From positions 33,166,008-33,230,007 of the forward strand of contig CM049313.1 of assembly GCA_026874595.1 (NCBI GenBank): DNA of 64,000 nucleotides. Direction: 5' to 3'. This document shows, piece after piece, positions 12,924 to 23,213 of this stretch. The translations under genes and the position numbers were made by a program. The stretch's first letter is position 1. The number at the start of each line of letters is the position of its first letter. The notes beneath the pieces are model-generated. The model saw only the letters and a list, made by a program, of their open reading frames with translations, was not told the DNA's origin and ran no database searches. Source of the stretch: Sipunculus nudus. Taxonomy: Eukaryota; Annelida; Sipuncula; Golfingiida; Sipunculidae.

Positions 12924-13080
12924 CCTCTTTTGGAGCCTGGCACTCTCCTCTTTATAAGCTGCTAATTGTTTTTTCCATTCTTCTACATTTGTTGTACTTT
13001 CCTGTAATGCTGTGGTAAGTCTTGCATTATTGTTCTTCAACGTCTGAAGTTCTACCTCCCATTTTTTAGCATTTGCTGAG
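12924..13080 (-). CDS. homer: Homer exon 6: coiled coil, conserved KKWE/ARLTTALQES block
   Basis: A 157-bp exon: one base completing the split Ser codon plus 52 codons, acceptor CCAAACAG and donor GTGAGT. It encodes SANAKKWEVELQTLKNNN followed by ARLTTALQES and a heptad-rich stretch ending ESARLQKR. The 'NARLTTALQES' signature is diagnostic of the Homer family. The outgoing intron is phase 0. Confidence 0.95.
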
Positions 13081-13261
13081 CTGTTTGGAAAAAGGAGAAA
13101 CAGTTTTTTTAATTTAGAGTCCAGCTAAAATTACAAGAAAAAATATGAAAATGTGTTTTGGTGAACAATAACTGCATCAAATAAACTTAACAGTTAAAAA
13201 TAAAAACATTCTGTGTTGTGTCTGGTATAAACTGCAAGAATGCATAATTCGCCTATTATAA

Positions 13262-13625
13262 GTCTTGTGACCTCTGACCTCATTAAATATATGCATATTT
13301 TGCCAAGAATTGACCTCAGGTGAGATACTTTATTGGTGAAAGGTCAAAGTGAGTTTCAGCAAAATCCCCTTAATTTCTGGCAAAGTTAAAGTGGTTACAC
13401 CACAAAGCCGTCTGGTGATCTCTGACCCAATTTAATATGCACATATTTTACTCAGAATTGATCTCAGGTGAGACACTTTATCAGTTAAAATTTATTTTGA
13501 GTTTCATGAAAATCCATCAGACTGCTGGTAAGTTATAGTGAGGCCTGCTAAGGTTAACCGATGAACATTCAAAATTGACAGACCAACAGACAGACACTGC
13601 CATACGATAATAAAACAAGGGGCTA
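13262..13625. repeat. old duplicated repeat in Homer intron 5
   Basis: Two diverged copies of about 160 bp (13262-13415 and about 13420-13570) share 'tgacctc/tctgacc', 'tgcatattttgc', 'gaattgacctcaggtgaga', 'actttat' and 'gagtttca..aaaatcc'. The right part ends with 'agacagacactgccatacga'. It resembles, in style, the dispersed 'tgacctt'-rich repeats elsewhere in the window but is not the same sequence. Confidence 0.55.
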
Positions 13626-13825
13626 TAAGACAGTAAAAAGGACAGAGGTGAGTGCTTGTGTATTTGTGTGTAGAATAAGATGTTACTGAAACTAGTGTGT
13701 CTGAGTGTGCAGATGGAGAGATAACAACAGGGTTACATAGACTGATGATTTTCAATTTTATCATATTTTATTTCACACTCTGGCTGTCAGATGACAGTGT
13801 CATAGTAACTGTACACCCTTAACCA

Positions 13826-13886
13826 GCTTCTGTGGCTCAGTGGTAGAGCATATGACTCAAAGCCAGGTTAGATTCTCGGCAGAGGC
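13826..13886 (+). repeat. tRNA-like head of a SINE
   Basis: A 61-nt tRNA-like sequence. The 5' arm GCTTCTG can pair with CAGAGGC at its 3' end (7 bp with one G-T). It has a good A box (TGGCTCAGTGGT) and a degenerate B box (GGTTAGATTCT). It is shorter than a real tRNA, with the anticodon region about 10 nt too small, so I call it the head of a tRNA-derived SINE rather than a tRNA gene. Confidence 0.55.
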
Positions 13887-14677
13887 AGTGAGATCTTTCA
13901 TAGTCATCCCCCCCCCCCCAGGGTGAGCTCTCTGCAGGCTTAATGGGAAAGACCTGCAAAACAGTTGTGTTTCACTCACAAATGAGTGTGAATTTTGGGG
14001 GTTCCTCGGTGGCACGACCAAGCAATGATGACAATAACGAACCCAGGGTCCACAGGTGCAGTAGTGGTATGAGACAGCAATGGTGACGATTACACAACCA
14101 GGGTCCACAGGTGCAGTAGTCACCATGCCTGGTTAACACCATGATATAAATGAGAGGAAATGTGTGATACTGCCCTGTCAAGTAGTCCAAAACTGGAATG
14201 GAATTCTGAGGATGTACATTTAATCTAGCTTTAAAAAATTGGGACAATCACCCCCTCCCCAAAATATGACTCAAAGCCAGGTTAGATTCTCGGCAGAGGC
14301 AGTGAGATCTTTCATAGTCATCCCCCCCCCCCAGGGTGAGCTCTCTGCAGGCTTAATGGGAAAGACCTGCAAAACAGTTGTGTTTCACTCACAAATGAGT
14401 GTGAATTTTGGGGGTTCCTCGGTGGCACGACCAAGCAATGATGACAATAACGAACCCAGGGTCCACAGGTGCAGTAGTGGTATGAGACAGCAATGGTGAC
14501 GATTACACAACCAGGGTCCACAGGTGCAGTAGTCACCATGCCTGATTAACACCATGATATAAATGAGAGGAAATGTGTGATACTGCCCTGTCAAGTAGTC
14601 CAAAACTGGAATGGAATTCTGAGGATGTACATTTAATCTAGCTTTAAAAAATTGGGACAATCACCCCCTCCCCAAAA
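13851..14677. repeat. recent 413-bp head-to-tail duplication
   Basis: Copy 1 is 13851-14264 and copy 2 is 14265-14677. They differ by only about one substitution (near 14125/14538) and the length of a C run (12 versus 11), so the duplication is very young. The unit includes the 3' half of the SINE head, a C-run, an internal repeated 'gggtccacaggtgcagtagt' block and a C-rich end. The junction removes the A box from copy 2. The open frames on both strands are mirror artefacts of the duplication. It lies in Homer intron 5, just upstream (plus coordinate) of exon 5's donor. Confidence 0.95.
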
Positions 14678-14737
14678 AAAATAAAAAGAAAGAAAAGCAT
14701 CATATACATATCTTTCAAACAAATCAAAAGTTCTTAC

Positions 14738-14862
14738 CTCTGTGCCAGAGCTAATTTGAGCCTGTCATTCTCGTATTTGAGCTGAGCCTCGACTGGATTT
14801 CCTGGAAGACTGGATACCGAGCTCGTGCTTCTTCTGTCACCTTTGTCTACGTCTGCATTGTT
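14738..14862 (-). CDS. homer: Homer exon 5: linker and start of coiled coil
   Basis: A 125-bp exon: 41 codons plus two bases of a Ser codon shared with the next exon (phase 2). The acceptor is TTCTTCAG and the donor GTAAGA. A Ser/Arg-rich linker (DRRSTSSVSSLPGNP) is followed by QLKYENDRLKLALAQ, the start of the Homer coiled coil. The phase-2 boundary at this point fits the next exon exactly. Confidence 0.9.
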
Positions 14863-15166
14863 CTGAAGAAAGTACAACAGTTCAAAATAAAGTATTGTAA
14901 GTTTCAATAGTAAAGATATTAGCTGTTCTGTTGCCGTTTTCTATATTAACATTGTTCCAGATGGAAAAAAAGTATATTATTTGTCAAGCATATGGATATT
15001 ATACACTCTTTTTTTCACAATATCAAAATACAGTAGAGTGCCGTTTTTCCTAAAGGGCCGGGGGACAAGCTTTTTGTTCGTAAATTCGAACATTCGGAAA
15101 TGTTGACAAGGGTCTAGCGGCAAGTTCGTAGGGCAGTTAATGATTAAGTTCATGCCATTCTACCCG

Positions 15167-15505
15167 AGGAACACGGTGTTTCTTTTCGATCTTCGTAATT
15201 GACGACCGGGACATATAAAAGATATTGGATTATTGCCGAGCGTAATTGGCAAAGATCAGTTTAACCTGCTTTAAGGATACGTGCGTGCCCTTTTTACATC
15301 AAATTCACCAGAGGGAAAGGTCAAATGACATCGCCAAGGAACACGGTGTTTCTTTTCGAAATATGTAATTAAAGACGGGGACTTATAAAAGATATTGGAT
15401 TAATTGCTGAGCATAATTGGCAGAGATCTGTCTAACCTGCTTTTAGGATACGTGCGTGTCCTTTTTACATCAAATTCACCAGAGGGAAAGGCCAAATGAC
15501 ATAGC
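15167..15505. repeat. 170-bp tandem duplication inside the Tigger element
   Basis: Two copies (15167-15336 and 15337-15505) begin 'ggaacacggtgtttctttt' and end 'gggaaaggncaaatgaca'. They differ at about one position in ten, clearly older than the duplication at 13851-14677. It lies between the transposase stop and the left terminus. Confidence 0.8.
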
Positions 15506-16016
15506 CATTGGCGAAGCTTTGTTAGTTTCTTTATTAGCCAACAGGCGGCACCTGTGAGGCACATGCAAAACGAAAGTAAGGCAATGGAATATAAAATGGT
15601 TTGAATGATCGCCGAGCCTACCAATTAAAATGGATAATTTATCTTTTTTTTATTAAAAATTTGTTTAATCTTAATGAATACCATAACCTACTTTGCATAG
15701 TTAAACATCTTACTTTGTTTTAAAAGAATGTTTTATATTTTTTTTTAACGTCTGCATTATCGATTTTAAAAACAACGCATTCCAAACATTAAACTTTGAT
15801 TGTGCTTATAGGTAAATCTGTCTAATATATTTAGCGAAAAAAAATTAGTTATAGACATCTCCATTTTAATAAATCTATAGAAGTGATTTGAAACAAATAA
15901 AAAACACAAAACGCCTTGATATGACTATTAATTCATAAATAAAGTATGCACAGTGGTAAACATTTAAAAGAAGCACAACTGGAAGCCATGGCATAACTGA
16001 TAAAGTCCAAGAAACA

Positions 16017-17608
16017 TTAAGTAAAGAAGCGGTGTATATCTAATTGCTTGCATCTATGACTTGAAGCGCGGTCTCGGATGTATCTCAGGACCGAAAGGTG
16101 TAGAGGATCTGTGTCAGACAGGCTTTCCATCCATGAGATGAGGCTCTCAGCGCACTGGAAGGCTTGAGTTGCTGTTGGTGGAGGGACACTCTCTCCATCA
16201 TCATCATCCTCTGACTCGTCAGCTGTGTCGTTTACAGGTGTCATGACTGAGTTTACAATCTCTTTGTCCGACAAGTGTGATGTAGTGGCCACACTATCAT
16301 CACAATGTAACCAATTGCTAACATCGACAGCTGAACAGGCAGGATCCATTGCCGATGCCAGCGGTGTCAGCTCTGCTACCGCCTCTTCATCAGATTCAGC
16401 CCTGGATGCTGGCTGGTCATTTTCTGTAAGGATTGTTCTTTTCCAGCACTTAAAGATGGTGGCCGGTTTCACCTCATTCCACGCAGATCCTAGCATATTC
16501 ACGGCGTCACGCATGTTGATCATTTTCACTCGGTCCAACATAGAAAGTCCTGCATCAGAGTCATCTAGTAGCTTTGCCAGCAGCCGCTTGCAGTAACGTC
16601 TCTTCGTGCATTCAATGATTCTGGCGTCACAAGGCTGGATTTTACTTGTGCAGTTTTTGGGAAGGAATAAACATCAGATGTTCCCATCGACGGTGCACAT
16701 TTCTTTCTCCGGGGGATGCTCTGGGCAGTTGTCTACAAGCAGCAGCGCACAAGCTGGTGTCTTCTTCAGGGTTTCCCGGGAAAATCTTCGAACAGATGGC
16801 ACGAACTCTTGGTGAAACCAGTTTGTGAACACGTGTCTACTCATCCACGCAGTTTTCTGAGCTTCATAAGCGACTGGTAAATTCGACATCTTGACATGTT
16901 TGAAACATCGCGGTTTGACGGACTTGCCGATCACCAGGGGGCGTATCTTGTGGTCACCTGCTGCGTTGCAACAGTTATGCTGTTATGCGTTCTTTGCATA
17001 CTTTGTGTCCTGGGGCACTTTTTTCTGTGGAGTCAGCTAGTGTTTTGTTCGGCAGAATTTTCCAGTAGATCCCGGTTTCGTCAGCGTTGTATATCTGGGC
17101 GTCAGATAACCCCTCGCGTTCCTGCAGCTCGCGCACTCTGGACCTGAATCTCGCTTGTGTCAGCTGAAAGTGACTCCCCTTGTACCTCAAGTTGGCGTAT
17201 GCCGTGTCCCTCTTTAAAATGTCTCACCCAACCAGATGAAGCTTTAAACTTGCTCTCGCTGCCGTTGAGTTTTAAATCAAATGCTGAAGCCTTCTCCATC
17301 AATATTGGTCCAGATATGGGGCTCCCTTTCGACCGCTCCTGGATAAACCATGTGTACACAGCAGTCTCTAGCTTCTCGTCGGCCGCAGTCTGCATGTGTT
17401 TACGTCTCTTTGATTCAGGGGTATCAGGCAACTTCATCTTGTATTCGACAAGTTTCTCTTTGTTATTTTTTATATCGGTAACTGTGGACCTGCCAATGTT
17501 GAACTCCCTTGCGATGTTTGCAGGCTTGTCATCTCGGTCGAGCCGCTCAAGGATTGTCAGCTTGTCATCAAAGCATAACGCCGTCCTTTTTCTCTTCTTT
17601 GACTCCAT
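16017..17608 (-). pseudogene. Tigger/jerky-type transposase, broken
   Basis: It starts at the Met of MESKKRKRTALCFDDK (codon 17606-17608). Domains in order: a CENP-B/Psq N-terminal helix-turn-helix (LTILERL...NIAREFNIGRSTV), a CENP-B-type second HTH (about 17240-17400), and a DDE_1 catalytic core with YNADETG, LLLVDNCPEHP and SKIQPCD carrying the three expected acidic residues. An acidic Ser/Asp/Glu-rich tail ends at 16017. Breaks: a frameshift near 17150 before the catalytic core, another near 16978, and an in-frame TGA at 16674-16676 within the core. Such transposases cut and paste elements into TA sites. Related host genes (CENP-B, jerky) are intact domesticated copies; this one is not. 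Confidence 0.9.
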
Positions 17609-18299
17609 ATCTCTGGTAAGTGACAGCAAGACGATCGTGTTTGAGTTGTGTTCTTCTTGACAGTAAATATGAATGAATAAGCTGAATTATAGCGAGTTTA
17701 AGTAGATGACACAATTGCTCTTTGGATTGAACTGCTCATTTGTATGGCCAGGCCCGCATGCTATGGCCCGCACCTAAACCTGTTCGAGCACAAGCGTTTA
17801 ATGAATGATACCTCACAAATGATGATGCGAGTAAACTGCTCAGTTATTTGGCCTGACATCCTATCCCAAGCCTATGAAATATGCTTGCTTGAGTACAAAC
17901 AAGATGTGGTTGATAACACACAAGTGCTCACTGATAAAGTACTCAGTCTCTTGCTAGGGGTACAGGGAGCCGAGCGTTGCGCAGCTTAGGGTCACTACTG
18001 GGCTATACATGACTGCAGGCCTTGGGACTAATCTTATTAGGTATTTACATACTTGAAATATATTTCGGAAATACAAATAAATTTTCGGTTCCCCCATTTT
18101 AATTTTCGGAAAAACAAATTCTCGGAAATTCAGCATTCGGAAATACGGCGCTCTACTGTATAAAATAATTTTTTTTATTTCCACTTTTCCTCTTATTTTC
18201 TAGTCACAAGTGCAGAAATATCAATATATTCAAAGTTAAATTTATAATTTTGAATTCAATATCACAGATGCAAATGATACCCTAGCTTATTTAATACCC

Positions 18300-19515
18300 A
18301 ATCTTCTATATAATACCTTGATTCTACAATATCTCATTTTCTACAACATCCCAGTTTCTACAGTATCCTAGCTTCTACAGTATCCAAGTTTCTACAATAT
18401 CCCAGTTTCTACAGTATCCCAACTACAGTATCCAAGTTTCTTCAATATTCCAGCTTCTACTGTATCCCAACTTCTACAGGATCCCAGCTTCTACTATACA
18501 CCAGCATCTACAGTATCCCAGCTTCTACAATACCCTGCTTCTAGAGTAATCCAAGCTTTTTTCAATATTCCAGCTTCTACTATACACCAGCTTTTACAGT
18601 ATCCCAGCGTCTACAGTATGCCTGCTTCTACAGTGTCCCAGCCTTTTATATTTGCCAGCTTTTACGGTGTCCAAGCTTCTACAATACCCTGCTTTTACAG
18701 TTATCCCAGCTTCTTAGGTATCCCACCTTCAACAGTATCAAAGCTTCTACAGTATCCCAGCTTCTACAGTAACCAAGCTTCAACAATACACCAGGATCTT
18801 CAGTAACCAAGCTTTGACTATACACAAGCTTCCTCTGTGTCCCAGCTTTTTATGTATGCCAGCTTTTACAGTATCCCAGCTTCTACAATACCCTGCTTCT
18901 ACAGTAATCCCAGCTTCTTCAGCATCCCAGCTACTACTTAACACCAGCTTTTACAGTATCCCAGCTTCTACAGTATCCCAGTTTCTACTATTTACACTAG
19001 CTTCTTCAGTGTCTCAGCTTCAACTATATACCCTTATACAATACCCTGCTTCTAAAGTATCCCAACTACTACAATACCCTGCTTCTACACTATCCCAGCT
19101 TCTACAATACCCTACTTCTACACTATCCCAGCTTCTACAGTATTCCAGTTTCTACACTATCCCAAGTTCTAACACTATTCCATTTTCTACAGTATCTAAG
19201 CTTCTACAGTTTTCCAGCTTCTACAGTCTCTGAGCTTCTACAGTTCCCAAGTTTCTATAGGATCTCTGTTTCTACAATACCCTGCTTCTAGAGTACCCCA
19301 GCTTAAACAATATCCCAGCTCTACAGTTATTCCAGCTTCTACAATACCTTGCATCTACTGTGTCCTAGCTTCTACATTATCCCAGTTCCTACAGTACCCC
19401 AACTTCTACTATGCAGCAGCTACTACATTATTCCAGTTTCACTTTTCACATAAAACCCAAGTTTTTACTAATGAAACCACAGCTTCAACAATATCAAAGC
19501 TTCCATAAAACTCAA
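18300..19515. repeat. degenerate 17-bp minisatellite (ttctacagtatcccagc)
   Basis: About 1.2 kb of imperfect reiteration of a unit close to 'cttctacagtatcccag', with frequent variants ('caataccctg', 'gtaaccaag'). The low-complexity Ser/Gln/Tyr-rich open frames on the plus strand are products of the repeat. It is in Homer intron 4, between the Tigger element and the donor of exon 4, which begins only about 30 bp away. Confidence 0.9.
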
Positions 19516-19548
19516 GCTTTGCTTCACTCATCATCAATTGATAATCAC

Positions 19549-19698
19549 CTGTGGACTGGACGTGACAGAGGGCACCTTGGTTCTGATGGCAGGGCTGTCT
19601 GGACCATCTACCAGTATTTCATTTGCATCACCACCACCATTCGATGATGCTTGAGCTTGTTTTGTTAATTCTCTCACTTCATTGAATTTTTCAATAAA
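19549..19698 (-). CDS. homer: Homer exon 4: end of EVH1 helix and start of linker
   Basis: A 150-bp exon (50 codons), acceptor ATTACAG and donor GTGATT, phase 0 on both sides. It starts FIEKFNEVRELTKQAQ, the C-terminal EVH1 helix. It then enters a Gly/Ser/Asp/Pro-rich linker (SSNGGGDANEILVDGPDSP...) that is expected to be disordered. A 17-bp minisatellite begins about 30 bp downstream of its donor within the following intron. Confidence 0.9.
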
Positions 19699-20438
19699 CT
19701 GTAATAAAAGGAAGTATAATGTATTAATGTCACAAATCAAAAGTGCACATTAGTATATATATCTGCTTTGTATTAAGCTCCCTTTGAAATTTGTGCATTT
19801 TATTTAAACAGTTAAAATTGTGACATCTTACTTGTAAATTTGTATTTGATGATAAATTTCACAACACTTGGACAATACAGACTGGACATTTCTGAGATTT
19901 TCTAGAAGCTAATCTTATCCTCATATATTTATGAATAACTGAAGAGAGAAGAGGCATCTATTTTAGTAGATTATATATATATTTTTATATTTTTCAGTTT
20001 ACAAACAAAGCTTTGCCTTAGACTGGTTCTGATTACACACATGATTTTTAATATGAAATCAGGCCCTACATTTTCCCCAATGAGGTTTAGAAAATCAATT
20101 TAACATTTCAGTATGCACCCAAGAAAAAATAAAGATTCATTCAGAAAAGAACATTCAGACATGAGGACCAATGGCCATTAAATATCTGTATCTATGTATC
20201 TCCATATGACATCATCAAATTAGTGAGTAAAAGGTGAGTGACAGCAATATAAGAACCCTATCATGTGGAATCATCATGCATTAAATAAAGAAACCTGTTG
20301 CCACCATCACAGTCACCTACTGACCTTGTACCTTTCACTCAAAATGTGTACGTGACTGACATGGAGTAGATGGCCACTACTAACTGATGACTGGAATCAG
20401 AAGAATTAATGCCCATTCATCACTAATGGTCAGAAAGA
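19699..20438 (-). other. Homer intron 3, left part
   Basis: AT-rich intronic DNA. No feature was recognised apart from a short TA run near 19970. Confidence 0.55.
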
Positions 20439-20440
20439 GT

Positions 20441-20642
20441 ACAGTGGAACCTGTCTGTGAGGCCACCTATCTATAAAGACCACCTGTCTATAGAGACAAC
20501 CTGTTTATTATTAAGACCATCCTTACGTGAACCAAAACATTAACACTGGTTATAACTTACCTGTCTAATAAGAACCCCTGTGAATTAAGACCACTTTTGG
20601 CCAGTCTGTCCCATAGGTGGTCCTATAACACAGGTTTCACTC
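20441..20642. mobile_element. MITE with TA target duplication
   Basis: A 202-bp element with terminal inverted repeats CAGTGGAACCTGT (left) and, read inwards from the right, GAGTGAAACCTGT, flanked by TA (20439-20440 and 20643-20644). The interior repeats 'agaccacctgtctat'-type blocks and is partly self-complementary. It has no coding capacity. The TA duplication suggests mobilisation by a Tc1/mariner-type transposase. Confidence 0.7.
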
Positions 20643-20644
20643 TA

Positions 20645-21497
20645 ATAATTGCCAATTTGACCTTTATAAACTTAAGGTAATCATTTGGAGCTTTTATAAA
20701 AAGAGGCCAGAAAATGTGGATATCACCACACACAGGCTGCTTGTTTTGATTATATCAATGTATTTATAATATGTGGGGGCTTGGCAAAATAATAAAAACA
20801 ATTTCAACAAGAGCATCTGGCATCAAGTCAGACCTTTGCAAAATGAGGTTTTGCATCAAGTGACCTTTCTACCTCCTCATTTATGCAAAGTACCACCTAA
20901 GGTTAGATGTTTTTCCTTGTTTGTCCACATTGCTGTGTTAACAAACATGTTGTTGATAAACAAGTTTATACAATTTTCACAGGGGTGTTATAAGGACATT
21001 TCATAACCAGAATTACCCTAAAATATATAGACAGAGGAAGCCAGAAAGCACATTATAAATTCTTTTTCAAAAGGTAGCTGAATGGGCACCTTTAAAGCTT
21101 GCAGGACTCTCAAGTAATCAAAACTTCATGACAGAGAGGTTTTCAAAATGTTCTGACAAGAAATGCTGCACTTCTGGGTAACAGACATTTGTTCAGTCCT
21201 GCAGAGCCAGGAAAACATCATTATTCTCTCTTTGCTTTGCACATGCTGCAGTTTATGGTGTGGCTTGGCTATATCTATGTATGTGGGTCATTTGTGTAGT
21301 TGAGACTGGTCAACCCTGGACCAGGACAGAGGCTGAGATCATCAGACCTGTTAACAAGACCATGAGATTAGTGCCGAAGAACAAGACTCAGACCAAAGAA
21401 TTTGAGATCAAGACCTGAAGACCATATATGCATCCAACTGTCTACTCCCTCATACCAGAGGAGTCAATATTCCTTTCCTTAAAAAAATAATAATAAA
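20645..21497 (-). other. Homer intron 3, middle part
   Basis: No coding or repeat feature was recognised in about 850 bp of AT-rich intronic DNA. Confidence 0.5.
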
Positions 21498-22952
21498 AAC
21501 TAGACATTTCTTGGCACCGCAGGTGCCAGAGTATCCCCAGACATAGCAGCCCCCCTCCCTTTAAGAATAGGCCCCCATTTTAAGCAGCATATACTGACAC
21601 TTGGCATATTTATTGATTCTTCCATCTATCAATCCACAATCTTGTTGAAGATGTTGGTCCTGTGACCTTGATCTTTTTAAAGGTGTGTCCTGTGACTTTG
21701 ACCTTTGACCTCATGACCCCAAAATCAATTCGAGTCTTGCTTTTCCAAAGGGACATATACAAGTCAAATTTGAAATCTATACATCAATAAAGCAGGAATT
21801 ATCATCCAGAAACTAATTTTTGGACAGATGGCTCCAGTGACCTTCACCTTTGACCTTGTGACCTCAAAATTGATAGGGGTCTTCCACTCTTGGCAGGTGA
21901 ACTATATGTGCAAGATGAAAGATCTGAGACGAATTGTTTGGCTGAAAATGCATCCACAATCTTTTTAAAGATGTGTCCTGTGACCTTGACCTTTGACCTC
22001 ATGACCCCAAAATCAATTGGAGTCTTGTTTTTTCACTGGGACATATATAAGTCAAGTTTGAAATCAATACATCAATAAAAGCAGGAATTATCATCCAGAA
22101 ACTAATTTTTGGACAGATAGCTCCTGTGGCCTTGACCTTTGGCCTTGTGACCCCAAAATTGATATGGATCATCCACTATTGGCAAGTGAGCTATATATTC
22201 AAGATGGAAGACCTGGGATGAAAGTTTGGCTTAAAATGCATCCACAGTATCTTTTAAGATGCCAGTCCAGTGACCTTGACCTTTGACCTCATGACCCTAG
22301 AACCTATAGGGTTCTTACTTTAGTGGTGGGCCATACATAAGTCATGTTTGAAATCCAAATGGCTATCAACACTGGTGATATCATAAGAGGTGTGTGATTT
22401 TCACCATATATGGCAATATTCAAGGTCAAGGCCACTCTCATAGGAAAGGTCATGACCCCATTTTAAATAAACATCATCCCATAACCCATATCTATGTATA
22501 TTTATAATATAAAAGAAATCTGTCCGTTAGTTTTTGACTTATAATGCTCACAGTACTGTAAGGTGGCAATTTTGGGGGTATTAAACGGCACGAAAACAAG
22601 TAAAGAATAATAGGTGGCGCCACCAGTTTCTGGAACATGACAACCCTATCCATGATCTTCCATCAACTTGATTTTGGGATAAATCCATGCAAGATTTCAT
22701 GAGATATTAAAGAATTTGTGTGATTTTCCCCAAAATTGGACCTATTCAAGGTCAAGGACAATCTCCTAGTAAAGGTCATGACCTCATTTTAAATAGGCGT
22801 CGTCCTCTTACCCATATCTATACATATACCAAGTTTGGCAAAGTTCAGTGAAATATTTTTTGGGTTATCGAGCCAACAAGATTTAAATGCGGCGGCGGCG
22901 GGACCGGTATGAAAACATAGTATCCCCCGACTTGGTCTGGGAATACAATAAA
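21498..22952. repeat. dispersed repeat family R1, long copy in Homer intron 3
   Basis: It starts 'aactagacatttcttggcac' and ends with '...gacttggtctgggaatacaat'. The sequence gtatccccagac occurs near the left end and its complement near the right, so the element has short inverted ends. The interior is built of modules of about 290 bp, each containing 'tgtgaccttgacctttgacc' followed by 'tcatgaccccaaaatcaatt'. The same family recurs at 29848-31626 and, shortened, at 10678-11428. It has no ORF of note and is probably a non-autonomous transposon. Confidence 0.85.
21699..22289 (-). promoter_or_regulatory. nuclear-receptor DR1 half-site clusters in R1 (intron 3 copy)
   Basis: Read on the minus strand, AGGTCAAAGGTCA is a perfect DR1 (two AGGTCA half-sites, 1-bp spacer). 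It occurs at 21699-21711 and, within triple half-site arrays, at 21981-21999 and 22271-22289. DR1 is the known consensus for HNF4, RXR and COUP-TF-type receptors. Whether any receptor binds here is inference. Confidence 0.5.
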
Positions 22953-23081
22953 TCCTGGCAGAGGTTAATAACTGATTACAGTTTGATCAATGGCTTACAA
23001 TTCAATTCATCTATTCTTCAATGCATTGTTACACCCCTAGTTAAGTAAATTATAAACATGCATGGAATGAGTTGTGTATAC

Positions 23082-23213
23082 CTTGAGCAGTTCAGCTTCG
23101 GAAGAGAAACCTAAACCATACACTGTATTGGCACGAGTGTCTGACCACTGGCCGAATTTCTGGGACGTCTTGGTAAAGCTCATACTGGGTGTGATAGTAC
23201 TGTTGATCACTGC
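23082..23213 (-). CDS. homer: Homer exon 3: C-terminal half of EVH1 domain
   Basis: A 132-bp exon (44 codons) between acceptor CATACAG and donor GTATAC, with phase 0 on both sides. It begins [18 protein letters not shown] and ends FSSEAELLK. It carries the conserved [18 protein letters not shown] segment of the EVH1 core. The cut at the end of the domain, just before FIEKF, matches the usual Homer exon boundary as far as I recall. Confidence 0.95.

Larger units (their letters stand above)
15031..18158 (-). mobile_element. Tigger/pogo-like DNA transposon, decayed
   Basis: The ends are inverted repeats starting CAGTAGAG (left CAGTAGAGTGCCG, right, read inwards, CAGTAGAGCGCCG). The element is flanked by TA on both sides (15029-15030 and 18159-18160), the target duplication of the Tc1/mariner superfamily. 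Further homology between the termini extends through 'attcggaaat' blocks. A broken pogo/Tigger transposase (16017-17608) lies inside on the minus strand. The left subterminal part contains a 170-bp tandem duplication. The whole element sits in Homer intron 4 in the same orientation as the gene. Degeneration suggests an old, immobile copy. Confidence 0.92.

Noticed and set aside
13826-13886. Functional tRNA gene
   Set aside because: The tRNA-like fold is too short in the anticodon region, the B box is degenerate, and it leads into repeat sequence; a SINE head is more likely.
16225-16596. Open frames on the plus strand opposite the transposase (also 17157-17660)
   Set aside because: They mirror the coding content of the minus-strand transposase and have no domain of their own.
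18814-19233. 139-codon Ser/Gln/Leu-rich open frame
   Set aside because: It is the translation of the 17-bp minisatellite; periodicity, not coding constraint, keeps it open.
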